64,000 nt of DNA, from positions 16,105,150-16,169,149 of the forward strand of contig CM067069.1 in NCBI GenBank assembly GCA_033980235.1, in the 5' to 3' direction. This document shows positions 35,401-53,612 of the stretch, piece after piece. The position numbers were made by a program, and so were the translations under genes. This DNA is from Diadema setosum (taxonomy: Eukaryota > Echinodermata > Echinoidea > Diadematoida > Diadematidae). How positions within the stretch are numbered: the first letter of the stretch is position 1; each line of letters begins with the position of its first letter. Under the pieces are notes generated by a model, which was not told the DNA's origin, made no database searches, and worked only from the letters and a program-made list of their open reading frames with translations.

Positions 35401-36536
35401 GCAGCATGGGTCAGGACTTCAAGAAGCCTTCGAGGCCGAAAGAGGTTAAAAAAGCAAAGAAGAAACATAGAACAGTCGGCTCGATGCTGGGCACCCTGTC
35501 GGATGGTGAACTGCAGCGGGATCGGTCATCGGATGAAAACTCCGAGGATGAGGAGCTGTCCACCGTCAAGTTTCGACTCATGGGTTTGGTCCCAGCCTCT
35601 CACAAACTGGACCCCCTCCAGGATCTGCTGATATCTCGCCGAGAGGCTGGAAATGACGTCAGGACGGGGTTTCAGAAGTATTACACCCGGAAGGCGGCAA
35701 CTGCCAAGCCCGTCCAGAAGCCCGTGCATAAAAAGCCGATGAATGCAGACCAAAAACTGTTTGCCAGGGCCCAGGGCACAATGGGTCTGTCCTGTCTGAA
35801 GGCAGTGCTGCAGGCCTATCGTGATAGAGAGAGCTCAGACGTGCAAGGACTGAAGCGGGACAAGGTTGCAGCTATGCGGGAGCAGCGCGCTGAGGGCAAG
35901 CTGAGGGCCAAGAACTTTCTGGACGAGAAGCGCCTTGCGGCGCTGCGCAAACGCGATCGGGAGATCAGCAAGATAAGCAACGAGTACGAGAAACACGCCA
36001 GCAGGGAAGTGGAAGACATGGAGAGGCGCCGAGACGTCCGCACCAAGATGGTGGAGATGTCGAATCGCTCCCGCAAGGAGAATGATTTCAGCCACGACTT
36101 CAGCAGTCAGCACACGTCCATATCGAATGCACTCTTGCGCCACGACAGACAAGCCCGCAACGAGAAGCTCAGTGTCAACAAGGTGGACCTCGTGCAGACG
36201 GAGCGCGAGCACGAGACGTCCCAGCGTAACCTGGTGAAGCGTTACCTCGAGCACAGGCAACTGATGCGCCAAGCGCAGGTCGCCGTGGAAAAAGCCGCCC
36301 TCGACACGCGCATGATACAGGAGGCCAACGACCGGCTGATGGAAGCGCGGGAAAACATCTCGAGGCAGAAGGAAAAGGCCAAGCAACTCCGCGCCTTCTA
36401 CCCGCTGCCAAAATGTGCCACTCACCCCGTCCTTCCCCCGGTGAAACGCGAAGGCAAACCTGATCAATGGAACACACTTATCTCCATGTACGAAGGGAGA
36501 ATAGGAAACCATCCTGCAATGATAGGAAGTACCTGA
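26260..36536 (+). CDS. LRRIQ3: LRRIQ3, leucine-rich repeat and IQ motif protein, whole gene (seven coding exons)
   Basis: Coding exons are 26260-26442, 27253-27456, 27754-27944, 30573-30705, 32699-32856, 34449-34791 and 35265-36536. All junctions are GT-AG and all phases close, giving 827 codons, against roughly 620 in human LRRIQ3. An in-frame TGA at 26218 precedes the first ATG. Exons 2-3 hold leucine-rich repeats (residues 62-193) including LRVCNLASNYI and LVKLDLHGNQ. The linker KALDNHVISDEEII is the family hallmark. Exon 5 holds an IQ motif (IQRFIRGWVTR, 268-278) expected to bind calmodulin, with a second IQ-like IQRFWR at 295-300. The last third (about 580-800) is highly charged and predicted coiled coil. 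In vertebrates the gene is expressed mainly in testis and ciliated cells; its molecular role is poorly defined. An upstream untranslated exon is likely, since a good acceptor ends at 26114. Introns contain many repeats. Confidence 0.9.
26604..26816. mobile_element. TIR element in LRRIQ3 intron 1
   Basis: The ends AACTGTAAAAGTAGACATTT and, inverted, TACTGTAAAAGTGGATAATT enclose CGCG-rich sequence with TTTTCGCG near each end. It looks like a non-autonomous DNA transposon. Confidence 0.55.
27253..27456 (+). CDS. LRRIQ3: LRRIQ3 coding exon 2 (leucine-rich repeats)
   Basis: Residues 62-129, phase 0 at both ends. The acceptor is TGTCTGTAG|GCA and the donor CCAG|GTTTGT. It encodes LRLCG-like and LDLHGNQ repeat cores. 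Confidence 0.9.
27754..27944 (+). CDS. LRRIQ3: LRRIQ3 coding exon 3 (leucine-rich repeats)
   Basis: Residues 130-193, ending in phase 2 at ACAG|GTAAAC. LRMLYLHNNSI and LQVLTLYDTPI are repeat cores. Confidence 0.9.
28039..29908 (+). repeat. 841-bp tandem duplication with flanking direct repeats, LRRIQ3 intron 3
   Basis: Two units (28137-28979 and 28978-29820) follow each other with a period of 841 bases. Each begins with a nested hairpin: ATATTGACTGGCC is answered by GGCCAGTCAATAT, and CATATTGCCC by GGGCAATATG. Each also contains a GGGAGGTGGGGAGAGAGA pairing with a CTCTTCCCACCTCCC. The pair is bracketed by about 90 bases (28039-28128 and 29819-29908) that are almost identical. The hairpins suggest a DNA-transposon-derived unit; no transposase frame is present. 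Confidence 0.75.
30045..30150 (+). mobile_element. tRNA-derived SINE
   Basis: An A-box-like TATAGCTTAGTCGTAAGAGC (30064-30083) and a perfect B box GGTTCGAATCC (30096-30106) have tRNA-like spacing, followed by CCCATTTTCTTTGCTC. The tail also occurs at 28002-28043 without the boxes and inverted near 1655-1690. It sits in LRRIQ3 intron 3. Confidence 0.6.
30573..30705 (+). CDS. LRRIQ3: LRRIQ3 coding exon 4
   Basis: It completes the Ser codon split from exon 3 and runs to residue 237 in phase 0 (AAAAGG|GTAGGC). It encodes the family-diagnostic SLKALDNHVISDEEII. Confidence 0.9.
31074..31716 (+). mobile_element. dispersed element with CCGT/GT tract and 158-bp internal repeats
   Basis: The ends GTCCCCGCCGAACG and CTTCCGGCGGGGAC are inverted. 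A GTGTGCGTCCGTCCGTCC tract (31120-31195) is followed by about three 158-bp units (starting near 31212, 31364, 31522). Each ends in clustered TGACCTTTGACC words. No coding capacity. It is in LRRIQ3 intron 4, and the ORF across it is not a gene. Confidence 0.7.
32699..32856 (+). CDS. LRRIQ3: LRRIQ3 coding exon 5 (IQ motif)
   Basis: Residues 238-290, phase 0 to phase 2. The acceptor is CCTTTACAG|GGC and the donor ATCTG|GTGAGT. It encodes the calmodulin-type IQ motif IQRFIRGWVTR. Confidence 0.95.
32944..33093. repeat. paired 19-base poly-C and poly-G tracts
   Basis: C19 at 32944-32962 and G19 at 33075-33093 could pair across about 110 bases. They lie in LRRIQ3 intron 5. Confidence 0.85.
33121..33215 (-). 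mobile_element. L2-type retroelement tail fragment
   Basis: A (TAA)n tract is followed by TATACAGCGCAATTCAACAG and AGTGCTTTACAAAC, the usual look of the 3' terminus of L2-like elements on the minus strand. Confidence 0.4.
33955..34311. mobile_element. full-length palindromic foldback MITE, TTAA-flanked, LRRIQ3 intron 5
   Basis: Arms 33955-34118 and 34148-34311 are inverted copies differing at only about five positions by eye, around a 29-base loop. Ends read AGGGGAAGGCTAGTAACTGA. TTAA lies at 33951-33954 and 34312-34315. Mirror-image ORFs on the two strands come from the palindrome. Within the pre-mRNA it would form a stem of about 164 base pairs. Confidence 0.9.
34449..34791 (+). CDS. LRRIQ3: LRRIQ3 coding exon 6
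   Basis: It completes the Trp codon split from exon 5, carries the second IQ-like IQRFWRDCK and a Ser/Pro-rich linker, and ends in phase 0 at ACAT|GTATGT (residue 404). Confidence 0.85.
35265..36536 (+). CDS. LRRIQ3: LRRIQ3 coding exon 7 (C-terminal coiled coil)
   Basis: Residues 405-827 and the TGA stop. The acceptor is CCTCACCACAG|GAA. The exon is rich in Lys/Arg/Glu with heptad-like stretches around residues 600-650 and 720-790. The long minus-strand ORF opposite it is its shadow. Confidence 0.9.
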   Translation, partial: ETSGSPTRAGTGTRRQTTFFVKLLPSDDELPYEDILPENARPGLFRSMGQDFKKPSRPKEVKKAKKKHRTVGSMLGTLSDGELQRDRSSDENSEDEELSTVKFRLMGLVPASHKLDPLQDLLISRREAGNDVRTGFQKYYTRKAATAKPVQKPVHKKPMNADQKLFARAQGTMGLSCLKAVLQAYRDRESSDVQGLKRDKVAAMREQRAEGKLRAKNFLDEKRLAALRKRDREISKISNEYEKHASREVEDMERRRDVRTKMVEMSNRSRKENDFSHDFSSQHTSISNALLRHDRQARNEKLSVNKVDLVQTEREHETSQRNLVKRYLEHRQLMRQAQVAVEKAALDTRMIQEANDRLMEARENISRQKEKAKQLRAFYPLPKCATHPVLPPVKREGKPDQWNTLISMYEGRIGNHPAMIGST

Positions 36537-37377
36537 TACTTAGTCTTGAGGCTGTTGTAGCTTATTATTAATAGAAATCGTGTGTAGCAAAATGTGCGCT
36601 CTTACGTCACCGAGAAAACTGATGACCTAAATGCTCTCAGGAAAATAAGTGTTTGCTCATATGCCATTTGTTAAAAAACAATAGCAACTATAAAATCTTA
36701 ATAGAAAACTATGAAGTAAGCAACTCTATACAAGAATATATTCTCACGCTCATGTTACCACAAACATATGTATGATATATTGCTTTCTTGGCCGTTCCAC
36801 CACAGTAGTTGTGAATTTTGAATTTGCCTTCCGTGTCTAGATTACATGTGTATCCTGCGTTTGATACAAATATCGATATACAATAGATATGGATGATATA
36901 TGCATTGGCGGGTGAGCTGGTTTAAACAAATTACGTTTTATAAGTTGCCATAGCGTGTATGCCTGATTATGAATGACCAGTGGTGAATTGGAATCCATTC
37001 ATTCGTGGCATTGAAGATCATGTACATCAATTATGTGGACACCCAGTACTGTATTTCAAATGTGCCTTTTGGTTTTTATTTTCATTATACTGTTGATAAG
37101 AATTAACTTTGTCACGATATGTTTGTAAGTCTGTAACCTTGTGCAACGCGTATGTACATGTGTATTATGTATTTCAGGATTGCTTCCATTTACTGGCTGA
37201 ATAAACTAAGGTTCATGAGAACCACTGATGTACATTAGGTTTCATCACGCGATGCTTACGCTTAGGATACATTTTCAATACATGAATATGTGGACATGTA
37301 AAATCATATTGCACAAATTACTGAAAAAATGACAGCAAAAACATTGAGAGTAACAAGGAGGGATATTCAAGTGTACT
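36537..37377 (+). other. LRRIQ3 3' untranslated region and flank
   Basis: AT-rich sequence with no other gene. It should contain the LRRIQ3 3' UTR up to the signal at 37200. Confidence 0.5.
37200..37205 (+). terminator. candidate LRRIQ3 polyadenylation signal
   Basis: AATAAA lies about 660 bases after the LRRIQ3 stop and is the first canonical signal I found there. Confidence 0.5.
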
Positions 37378-37566
37378 ACAGTGGACTCCCGTTCTAACAA
37401 AGTCCTCAGGACCGGCAGTTTTCTTTCGTTATATCGGAATTTCGTTATAACCGAACAAATAAACAATAGAAATACGTAGAGTGGATGACATTGCAGCCCA
37501 AATTTTTACTTCGTTATAACCGGAATTTCGTTATAACCGTGTTCGTTATAACGGGAGTGCACTGTA
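37378..37566 (+). mobile_element. GTTATAACG TIR element (pogo/Tigger-like), copy 1
   Basis: The ends are ACAGTGGACTCCCGTT and, inverted, TACAGTGCACTCCCGTTATA. The interior repeats TTCGTTATAACCGG. TA borders and this end type resemble pogo/Tigger-type non-autonomous elements. A second copy in the same orientation is at 43026-43220. Confidence 0.6.
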
Positions 37567-38162
37567 TACATGCATACACTGTGCTAAAATATTACTCGAA
37601 CGATTTCTTACGATATCAACGTGAAATGCAACTGTGCCTTAACTGTATAAGTCATCCAGTGTGCGTGTGCCGTGCTTCACAAAGAGAACTTCAGTTTGTC
37701 CAGTATGTATTGACTGTGGAATGCCAGCAACAGTGATACAGTGTATCTTACTGAGGTGAGGTTTATTAGGTGACCGTAAACGAATTAGTTTTTATTTTTA
37801 AACAAATGTATTTTCATGTGTTTAAATACAGCTGTATTTAATAGGGGATGAGTGTTTAGCCTTTATTATGTGTTTGTTCGTGAAGGGGAAACTTTCTTCT
37901 TCTTTTTTTCGTAATCAGCATCATAGTGCTGATGGCTGACGCATGAGTATGGAGTATGGACCATATTTTCGTTTTATACGCTTTTTGAATGTGCAATATT
38001 TTCAGAAATGTACAGTTGTCATTGCATTGAGAGTGCTGGTGAGTGATTTTTTTTATTTTCTTTTAAAACAAAGTTTTCTATGCATAATAAAAATAAAGAA
38101 AACATGTAAACTGCATTGTTGCTTTTCCCTGATCATGATTTCTTGATGAGTTGCAATGCTTT
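37567..38162. other. intergenic, nothing seen
   Basis: No supported gene, RNA or element ends. Confidence 0.45.
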
Positions 38163-38263
38163 TAACATTTGCGCCCGTTGAGGACGGTTTGATTTTGCTA
38201 CAACACGCATTTCTCTTAGACACCTGCCCGAGTATACTCGGGACTCGTCCTGAACGGGTTAAA
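38163..38263. mobile_element. ~100-bp hairpin element
   Basis: CGCCCGTTGAGGACG and CGTCCTGAACGGGTTAA are inverted ends. A perfect 16-base palindrome CCCGAGTATACTCGGG (38227-38242) lies within. Probably a tiny non-autonomous TIR element. Confidence 0.5.
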
Positions 38264-38835
38264 TGAGGCAAGTATAATTTCTTAGTCAGGTGCAATGTTT
38301 GACAATAAGTGAAATTCATATCTGCCATTTCATTACTCTTTCAATAACTGATTGCTACAAAAACAAACAAACAAACACGACACTACTCTGACCACCTTGA
38401 TACGCGTTGCATGTGCTTGTATACTTATTGAATACCTGAACAAATCAAATTATAATTGAATAACACTGACGATAAATTATTCCATTTAGTATACAATGAC
38501 TAACACTAATACGAGACCAGGGCAATCTATCAATGCCAAATATGGGATTACAGGGTATCATTAGTGTACAGTGATGACAAGATTGAATCGCAGTCAAGGA
38601 AATAGCTTGAAGTCGTCTGAGATGCGTATTTAGGTTTGGTTTTGTAGACGTCCAGAGAATTATGTTCGACGTGACAGTGGCGCGATGTCCCAAAAGTTTA
38701 GGCCTGTTGTATTCTATGCCCCGTCTCTCTCTCTCTCTCTCTCTTTCTATGCTATGCAATCGTGCTGTAACCACTACTGATACTTGTATTACTACTGCAA
38801 ATACAACATTAACGCTGTAATTCTGTTGATGCTTT
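38264..38835. other. intergenic; CT microsatellite near 38724-38746
   Basis: No gene seen. Confidence 0.45.
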
Positions 38836-40375
38836 TTTCATTTCATTTTTTTTTTTCATTTCAATTTATTTTCATATTTCTCACATATATCACAATAAAG
38901 TATATGAATACGAAAATTATACAAAACATAATTCAGATGAGACTTCATCAGAATGTACAGAAGTTTGATTTGGTAGAAACACGAGGTCTGTATGCATGCG
39001 AATTACACTGTGGTCATAATGCGAAAAAATATGATGGGGCCTGCGTAAAAGCATTAGCTTGTACAGCCGCAGGTCCCGTGAGTAATCAGATTAGGGGAAG
39101 TTTAAAGTACGGATGTTTTTTTAAGACCAACTATATCTGGGGAAACCGATTAAAACAAACAAAACAAAAAATCCAATTAAATATATGTCACTAAATAAAA
39201 ATACAGAAAACAGAAAGGTCACATGTTGCAGCAGTGAACAACAACTGCAGAGATTCAAGGGGTGTGTTGCAGAGTATAGAAAATGGCGTAACTGTATGTC
39301 ATAAATACATAAGTAGAAGGTGGGATAATGAGATTTGTCGTGAATGTAAACAATACCGAAAGCTCAGAAGTAACATTCCAGCATGGGTCCTAAAACCAAG
39401 CATTCCGTGTGACCATAGTAACCGACAGCTGTCACGCGCGAGAGTTTCGATAACCGAGTGGAACAATAGGTGCATGAACAGCGCAACAGGCAGACTGTTC
39501 AAAAACAGTGTTCATGGTTAGGATCCCGCCGGACTAAGGTGGGATAGACAAGGGGTAACATGTAAAGAGCAACAAGAACTATACACTATGCATGCCGTAC
39601 AATGTAGCTGCTACGAAGATATTGCTTCAGTTTTCGTTTGAATGAGGTTACAGTGGTACAACTTACAAGTTCCATAGGGAGTTCGTTCCAATATTTGGGC
39701 CCAGCGAACATAATGGTTTTTTTTTTCGCGAAAATTGTTCGGGTACGTGGAAGGTGATATGCGTAACGTTGACGAGTTGGATAATCATGAACTGTATAAT
39801 TTCTTGTAAACATTTGGGAAAATACGTCTGGTAATTGGTCAGTTGAAAATTGAAACATAAACAGGCCGACGTTGTAATAAAATAACTCGGGAATTTTCAA
39901 AATTTTATTACTTACAAAAAGTTCGTTCGTGTGGGATAAATATCCAGTGTGGTTAACAATTCTAACAGCTCGTTTTTGTACAAGAAATATAACGAATCGA
40001 TAAGGTTTTTAGAAGCATTTCCCCACGCCAGAATCCCATAGTTGAGACAGGGAGATATCAAAGTTGAATATATGCTCTGTAGAATATTACTTGGAAAACA
40101 ATAGCTAAGTTTGTTAAGAACCCCGGTATTTCTAGCAATAATTCTGCTTACATAATTAACATGGGTTCTCCAAGATAAATCACTATCGATATAAAGACCC
40201 CAAAATGTTGTATTGTTGACCTGTGACAGATCAATGTTGTTTATCTTGACAGAGAGAGGTAACACAGGTAACGAATTACTGAATAACATATACTGAGTTT
40301 TATCAATGTTTAAGGATAATTTGTTCGCAAAAATTCATTATTTCACCACTAACATTGCTTTCAATCTTACTATCA
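38836..40375 (-). mobile_element. non-LTR retrotransposon fragment (CR1/L2/Jockey-type), frameshifted
   Basis: Read on the minus strand, 40375-39586 shows the 3' part of a reverse transcriptase: an ANKLSLNIDKT-like word near 40320, then FWGLYIDSDLSW and YGILAWGNAS, and finally GPKYWNELP...FKRKLKQYL near 39610-39700. The frame changes near 39985 and again near 40330, so it is a broken gene. About 750 bases of untranslated 3' sequence follow, ending in an AAATGAAATG-type tail at about 38836-38860. It is 5'-truncated. Confidence 0.75.
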
Positions 40376-41124
40376 AAGCGTAATTATTGCTCTGAATGCC
40401 ATAAGTATTATGTAATAGTAGCATCAGCAGTAACAGCAGAATAAAACAATGTACATTAGATATCATAATTGATACATACATTGATTTATTGAGAATTTCG
40501 CACACAGAGTTCTTATTCTTCACATTTCTGGCCGTGCGCAGATTGATTCAGCTTTCATTACAAAGAACCAATAGCCTATACATTATTGTGACCGACTTTA
40601 AAGCACAGAAGTAACCCCTACCCTACGGATATAAGTGGTCCCTTCGCTGCATCCACCATCAGAAAATATAGTAATGCCGCGCGGATTATATCGAACAATG
40701 TGGGAATACTCAAACAGGAGACTGCAAGTTCGGACCACTGATCTCCCCTCTAGAGGGGAGATCAGTGGTTCGGACCCATACCTGACGTGGAACATCATGC
40801 TGAACGTGATAATGTCTGTCTGAGTGTGCCATGCATGCGTGATAGGAGCAATGGAACGGGCCTTTTGAAAGTGCACGGGAGATGCTACACCGGTTTCAGG
40901 GACCATTGTCATATCAACATTTGCAACACATTTTCCAGCGCACATTTTGTAGTCATATTTCAACTTCATCAGAGAAAACTGAGTACGGATACTTAACCAA
41001 CTAATTACCATTATTGACTGAATGAAGACTATCCTTTATAGATTATTAAGCTTTTTCAAACGCAATTGCTCCATAAAATAGTTTTAACTATTTTGATAAG
41101 TAGACCTACTTACGCATCATATCT
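40376..41124. other. intergenic; contains the 36-bp palindrome
   Basis: No gene seen. It separates the retrotransposon fragment from the 3' end of the UGT gene. Confidence 0.5.
40734..40769. repeat. perfect 36-base palindrome
   Basis: ACCACTGATCTCCCCTCT is followed immediately by its exact reverse complement, with no loop. The word TTCGGAC occurs directly on both sides of the palindrome. Confidence 0.95.
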
Positions 41125-41130
41125 TTTATT
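41125..41130 (-). terminator. candidate UGT polyadenylation signal
   Basis: TTTATT on plus reads AATAAA on minus, about 42 bases after the UGT stop codon. Confidence 0.4.
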
Positions 41131-41171
41131 CGAATGAAAGTCATCAAGATTAAAATTTAATGAGCACGTTC

Positions 41172-46313
<5,142 letters not shown>

Positions 46314-47968
46314 CTTGATATCGTGCAAATGGTATTGCTCGCACTATGTATTTGTTGTAACCACACAGCTTTCATATCACGCGACAGCACGGGATATTCG
46401 AACTTGTTCACGCGAAGCTCACTACACCGGGAGTTACATTGTATACAGTAACATCCGAGCCAATGAAATAATTGTTGTTTCCAGTCTTACTACAACATCA
46501 CTTTTAGATTTCCTGAAGACTTGGAGGTAATTAAGCGTCATTCTATACAGGCAAAAGGGCCGCACGTTGACTTGGAAAATCACGACTGTACAATAACGGC
46601 TATAGATTCCACGAGCACTGTAGAGCCATGATATTATTCCCTTTATAACCATATACGAGAGAGAAATCACATAGCTATCTATATCAACAGCATGGGTCGC
46701 TTACTCTAGCGGGATATGACCTTTGGTCGCGCTTGAACTTGGACGAAGTTTTGTTAATTGAGCTTGCTTGTGGACATTTCTCACACATGAGGCTCGTCTC
46801 TTCTGCTCCCGTGTAGTGCTCTCATAAGCGGATATGGTACGAATACGACACTGCATGCATCAAGATATTGTACATTATATCCTTCATACATGAATTGCTG
46901 TTTTAGTCATTGATATACATAACGTCATGACCAAAAATAACATTGCTATAATTTGTGTTGAAGACAAAATGCCTATATAGAGGAAGAATGTGCTATCCGT
47001 AATGTTCGTGGTATAGAAGGGTTTATACAGGGTGGCCCAGAAAGAACGGAGGACACAAGATCTAAAATTTCAGCAATATTGCTGAAACAAGTCATTCTTT
47101 TTTCCAATTGAATGACTCCAAGTTCTTTAATTTTGGTTAATGCGTCATGATTTTAGGACCATTTTTTTGCCAACCCTTGCAATTTTCAAAATGTGATCAT
47201 TTTGCACTCTCAGAGATACCGAATATGGCAAGCCGAATTCTCGCTGGTTTCGATGATGTTACTGACAGAATCTTTGCTTGTTTGTCTGTTGTTTATTTGT
47301 TTTTGTGGTCAATAGTAACCCGAAGAAAATATTTATATTATTAGATATTATTTTGGCCACATGCAGATAAAGTGATGATCAGAGTATTTTCAATCAAAAT
47401 AAAGAACCTACTCTGATAATACATATACCTGACAGGCCTGACAATTATGTTGTTTGGAAAGTTGTACATGAAAACCCATTTGAATGTAACTTATTGTATG
47501 CTTGTACTTGTTGAGATAATTTAATCTTCACGAAGGTGAAAGAACCGGTAAGACTGTCAAGTATCGTAGGTCTAGTGTTATTTCACTTGTTACTTTAACC
47601 GTGATATCGCAGGATAGGTGAAATGCAAAGTTGATGTAGTTGAAGTCACTAAGTGGGCGTGACAATCACTCTGTTTTTCAGCAATGCACATGCAACATCA
47701 TGTGAGGCAGTATTTTGTACATTAACTTTATGAAACGGATCTTCAGCCACGCAACACCGTAATAGGCCTATGTAAGTTAGTACACAAGTATGTAAGTTAG
47801 TACACAAGTATGTAAGATTACGTATCTAGGAATGTCAGATGTTATACGTCGATCCTGGGCTATGTCGTATGTCGTTCTGTTATTTCACAGAATCGATGGC
47901 ATGCAAATATTTGAATTTACTCAAGGAGCGAGGCAATTACTGCGTTCGGCACGCATGCGCAGTCTTTG
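46314..47968. other. upstream of the UGT gene; no gene seen
   Basis: Expected promoter of the minus-strand UGT gene lies at the left edge. A 22-bp direct repeat (TATGTAAGTTAGTACACAAG) occurs twice near 47770-47812. Nothing else recognised. Confidence 0.5.
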
Positions 47969-48504
47969 TACACTGCAAAAAGTCCGGTGTTAAATAGTGA
48001 ACACCGAGCTGGTGTTAAATTTTCGGTGTTCATTTATGGTGTTAAATTAACACCAACGGGTGTCATTTCCAAATTTTAAACTGTTTTTTGAAGAGTTTCT
48101 TAGTAACTGCACTTCTTGTTGATTTTTAATTTAAACAAGACGATCAAGAATTTTACATTAAAATACTCGATTTTTGAAAAAAATGTGAAAATAAATTTAC
48201 ACCAAAGTAACACCAGCTGGTGTGGTCTCTTATTGAAGCTGGACGGGTGTTAAACCATTGATATTAACACCAACAAATATCAAATCAACACCATGTGGTG
48301 TCATTTTTGAATTAACACCAGTACAGTGTCAAAATAACACCAGGTACAGTGTCAAATTAACACCACGAAGTGTCACGGGAACACTTTTCAACACCATCAC
48401 AGTGCATTTTTAACACCTGTGGGTGTGGTCCTTTATTGAAGTTTGATTGGTGTTAGATTTAACACCCGTGGTGTTAAATCTAACACCGATGTTTTTACAG
48501 TGTA
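47969..48504. mobile_element. ~535-bp GGTGTTA/TAACACC TIR element
   Basis: The ends TACACTGCAAAAAGTCCGGT and, inverted, TACACTGTAAAAACATCGGT are flanked by TA. The interior carries some twenty GGTGTTA or TAACACC words on both strands. No coding capacity. Confidence 0.75.
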
Positions 48505-53047
<4,543 letters not shown>

Positions 53048-53420
53048 GCACGTCACGAGACCGACACCCACGAGTCATACAGTCTAAGAGTCATACAGCT
53101 CACTCATACAGCCCATGCGTTATAAAGCTCACGCGAGTCACTGTTGACAGCCCATTAGTTCGACACTATATAAGCTAACAAGGCCCACGAGACCGACACA
53201 TTAAGCCCCGTGTTATATCTGTCGAACTCGTGGGCTGTTTTTACCTTGTGTCGAACTCGTGGGCTGTTTTTACCTTGTGTCGAACTCATGGGCTTTATTT
53301 GCCTAGTGTCTAACTCATCGGGGCTGTATGACTCGTGAGCTGTATGACTCATGGACCTGTTTTCAATATCGAACTTATGGGCTGTATGACTTGTGGGTGT
53401 CGGTCTAGTGGGATGACCCC
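53048..53420. mobile_element. inverted-end repeat built of ~30-bp GTCGAACTCGTGGGCTG units
   Basis: GAGACCGACACCCACGAGTC at the left is answered by an inverted, slightly diverged copy at about 53382-53415. Between them, GTCGAACTCGTGGGCTGTTT units repeat directly at about 53220-53300, with shorter inverted relatives (CACGAG, ATACAGC) to the left. Confidence 0.55.
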
Positions 53421-53424
53421 TCGA

Positions 53425-53612
53425 TATTTTACGTGTATGAGTCTTGATTCAATCACAAACGGGGCCTCCATCTATAATGTTCTATATCTAGGAGGGACAG
53501 AGTGTTTTTTCCTTTTCTTCCTTGAGGGAACGACATCATAACACACATACTTTGTTCAGCTGGACTTGGCGGGAATCGAACCCGAGCCATATGTACTTTG
53601 GATTGCGACTGA
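53425..53612 (-). mobile_element. tRNA-derived SINE
   Basis: On the minus strand TGGCTCAGTCGCAATCC (A-box region) and a perfect B box GGGTTCGATTCCC (plus 53572-53584) are followed by TCTGTCCCTCCTAGATATAG. It lies directly against the 3' end of the L2-like element. Confidence 0.6.

Noticed and set aside
35835..36512. Minus-strand ORF of 225 codons
   Set aside because: It is the antisense shadow of LRRIQ3 exon 7 and lacks any domain.
46314..46328. Five extra N-terminal codons on the UGT frame
   Set aside because: The first of them is TTG, not ATG; the first in-frame ATG after a stop is at 46313.
53550..53612. Functional tRNA gene on the minus strand
   Set aside because: A and B boxes are present but the acceptor stem and anticodon arm do not fold as a tRNA; it is a SINE head.
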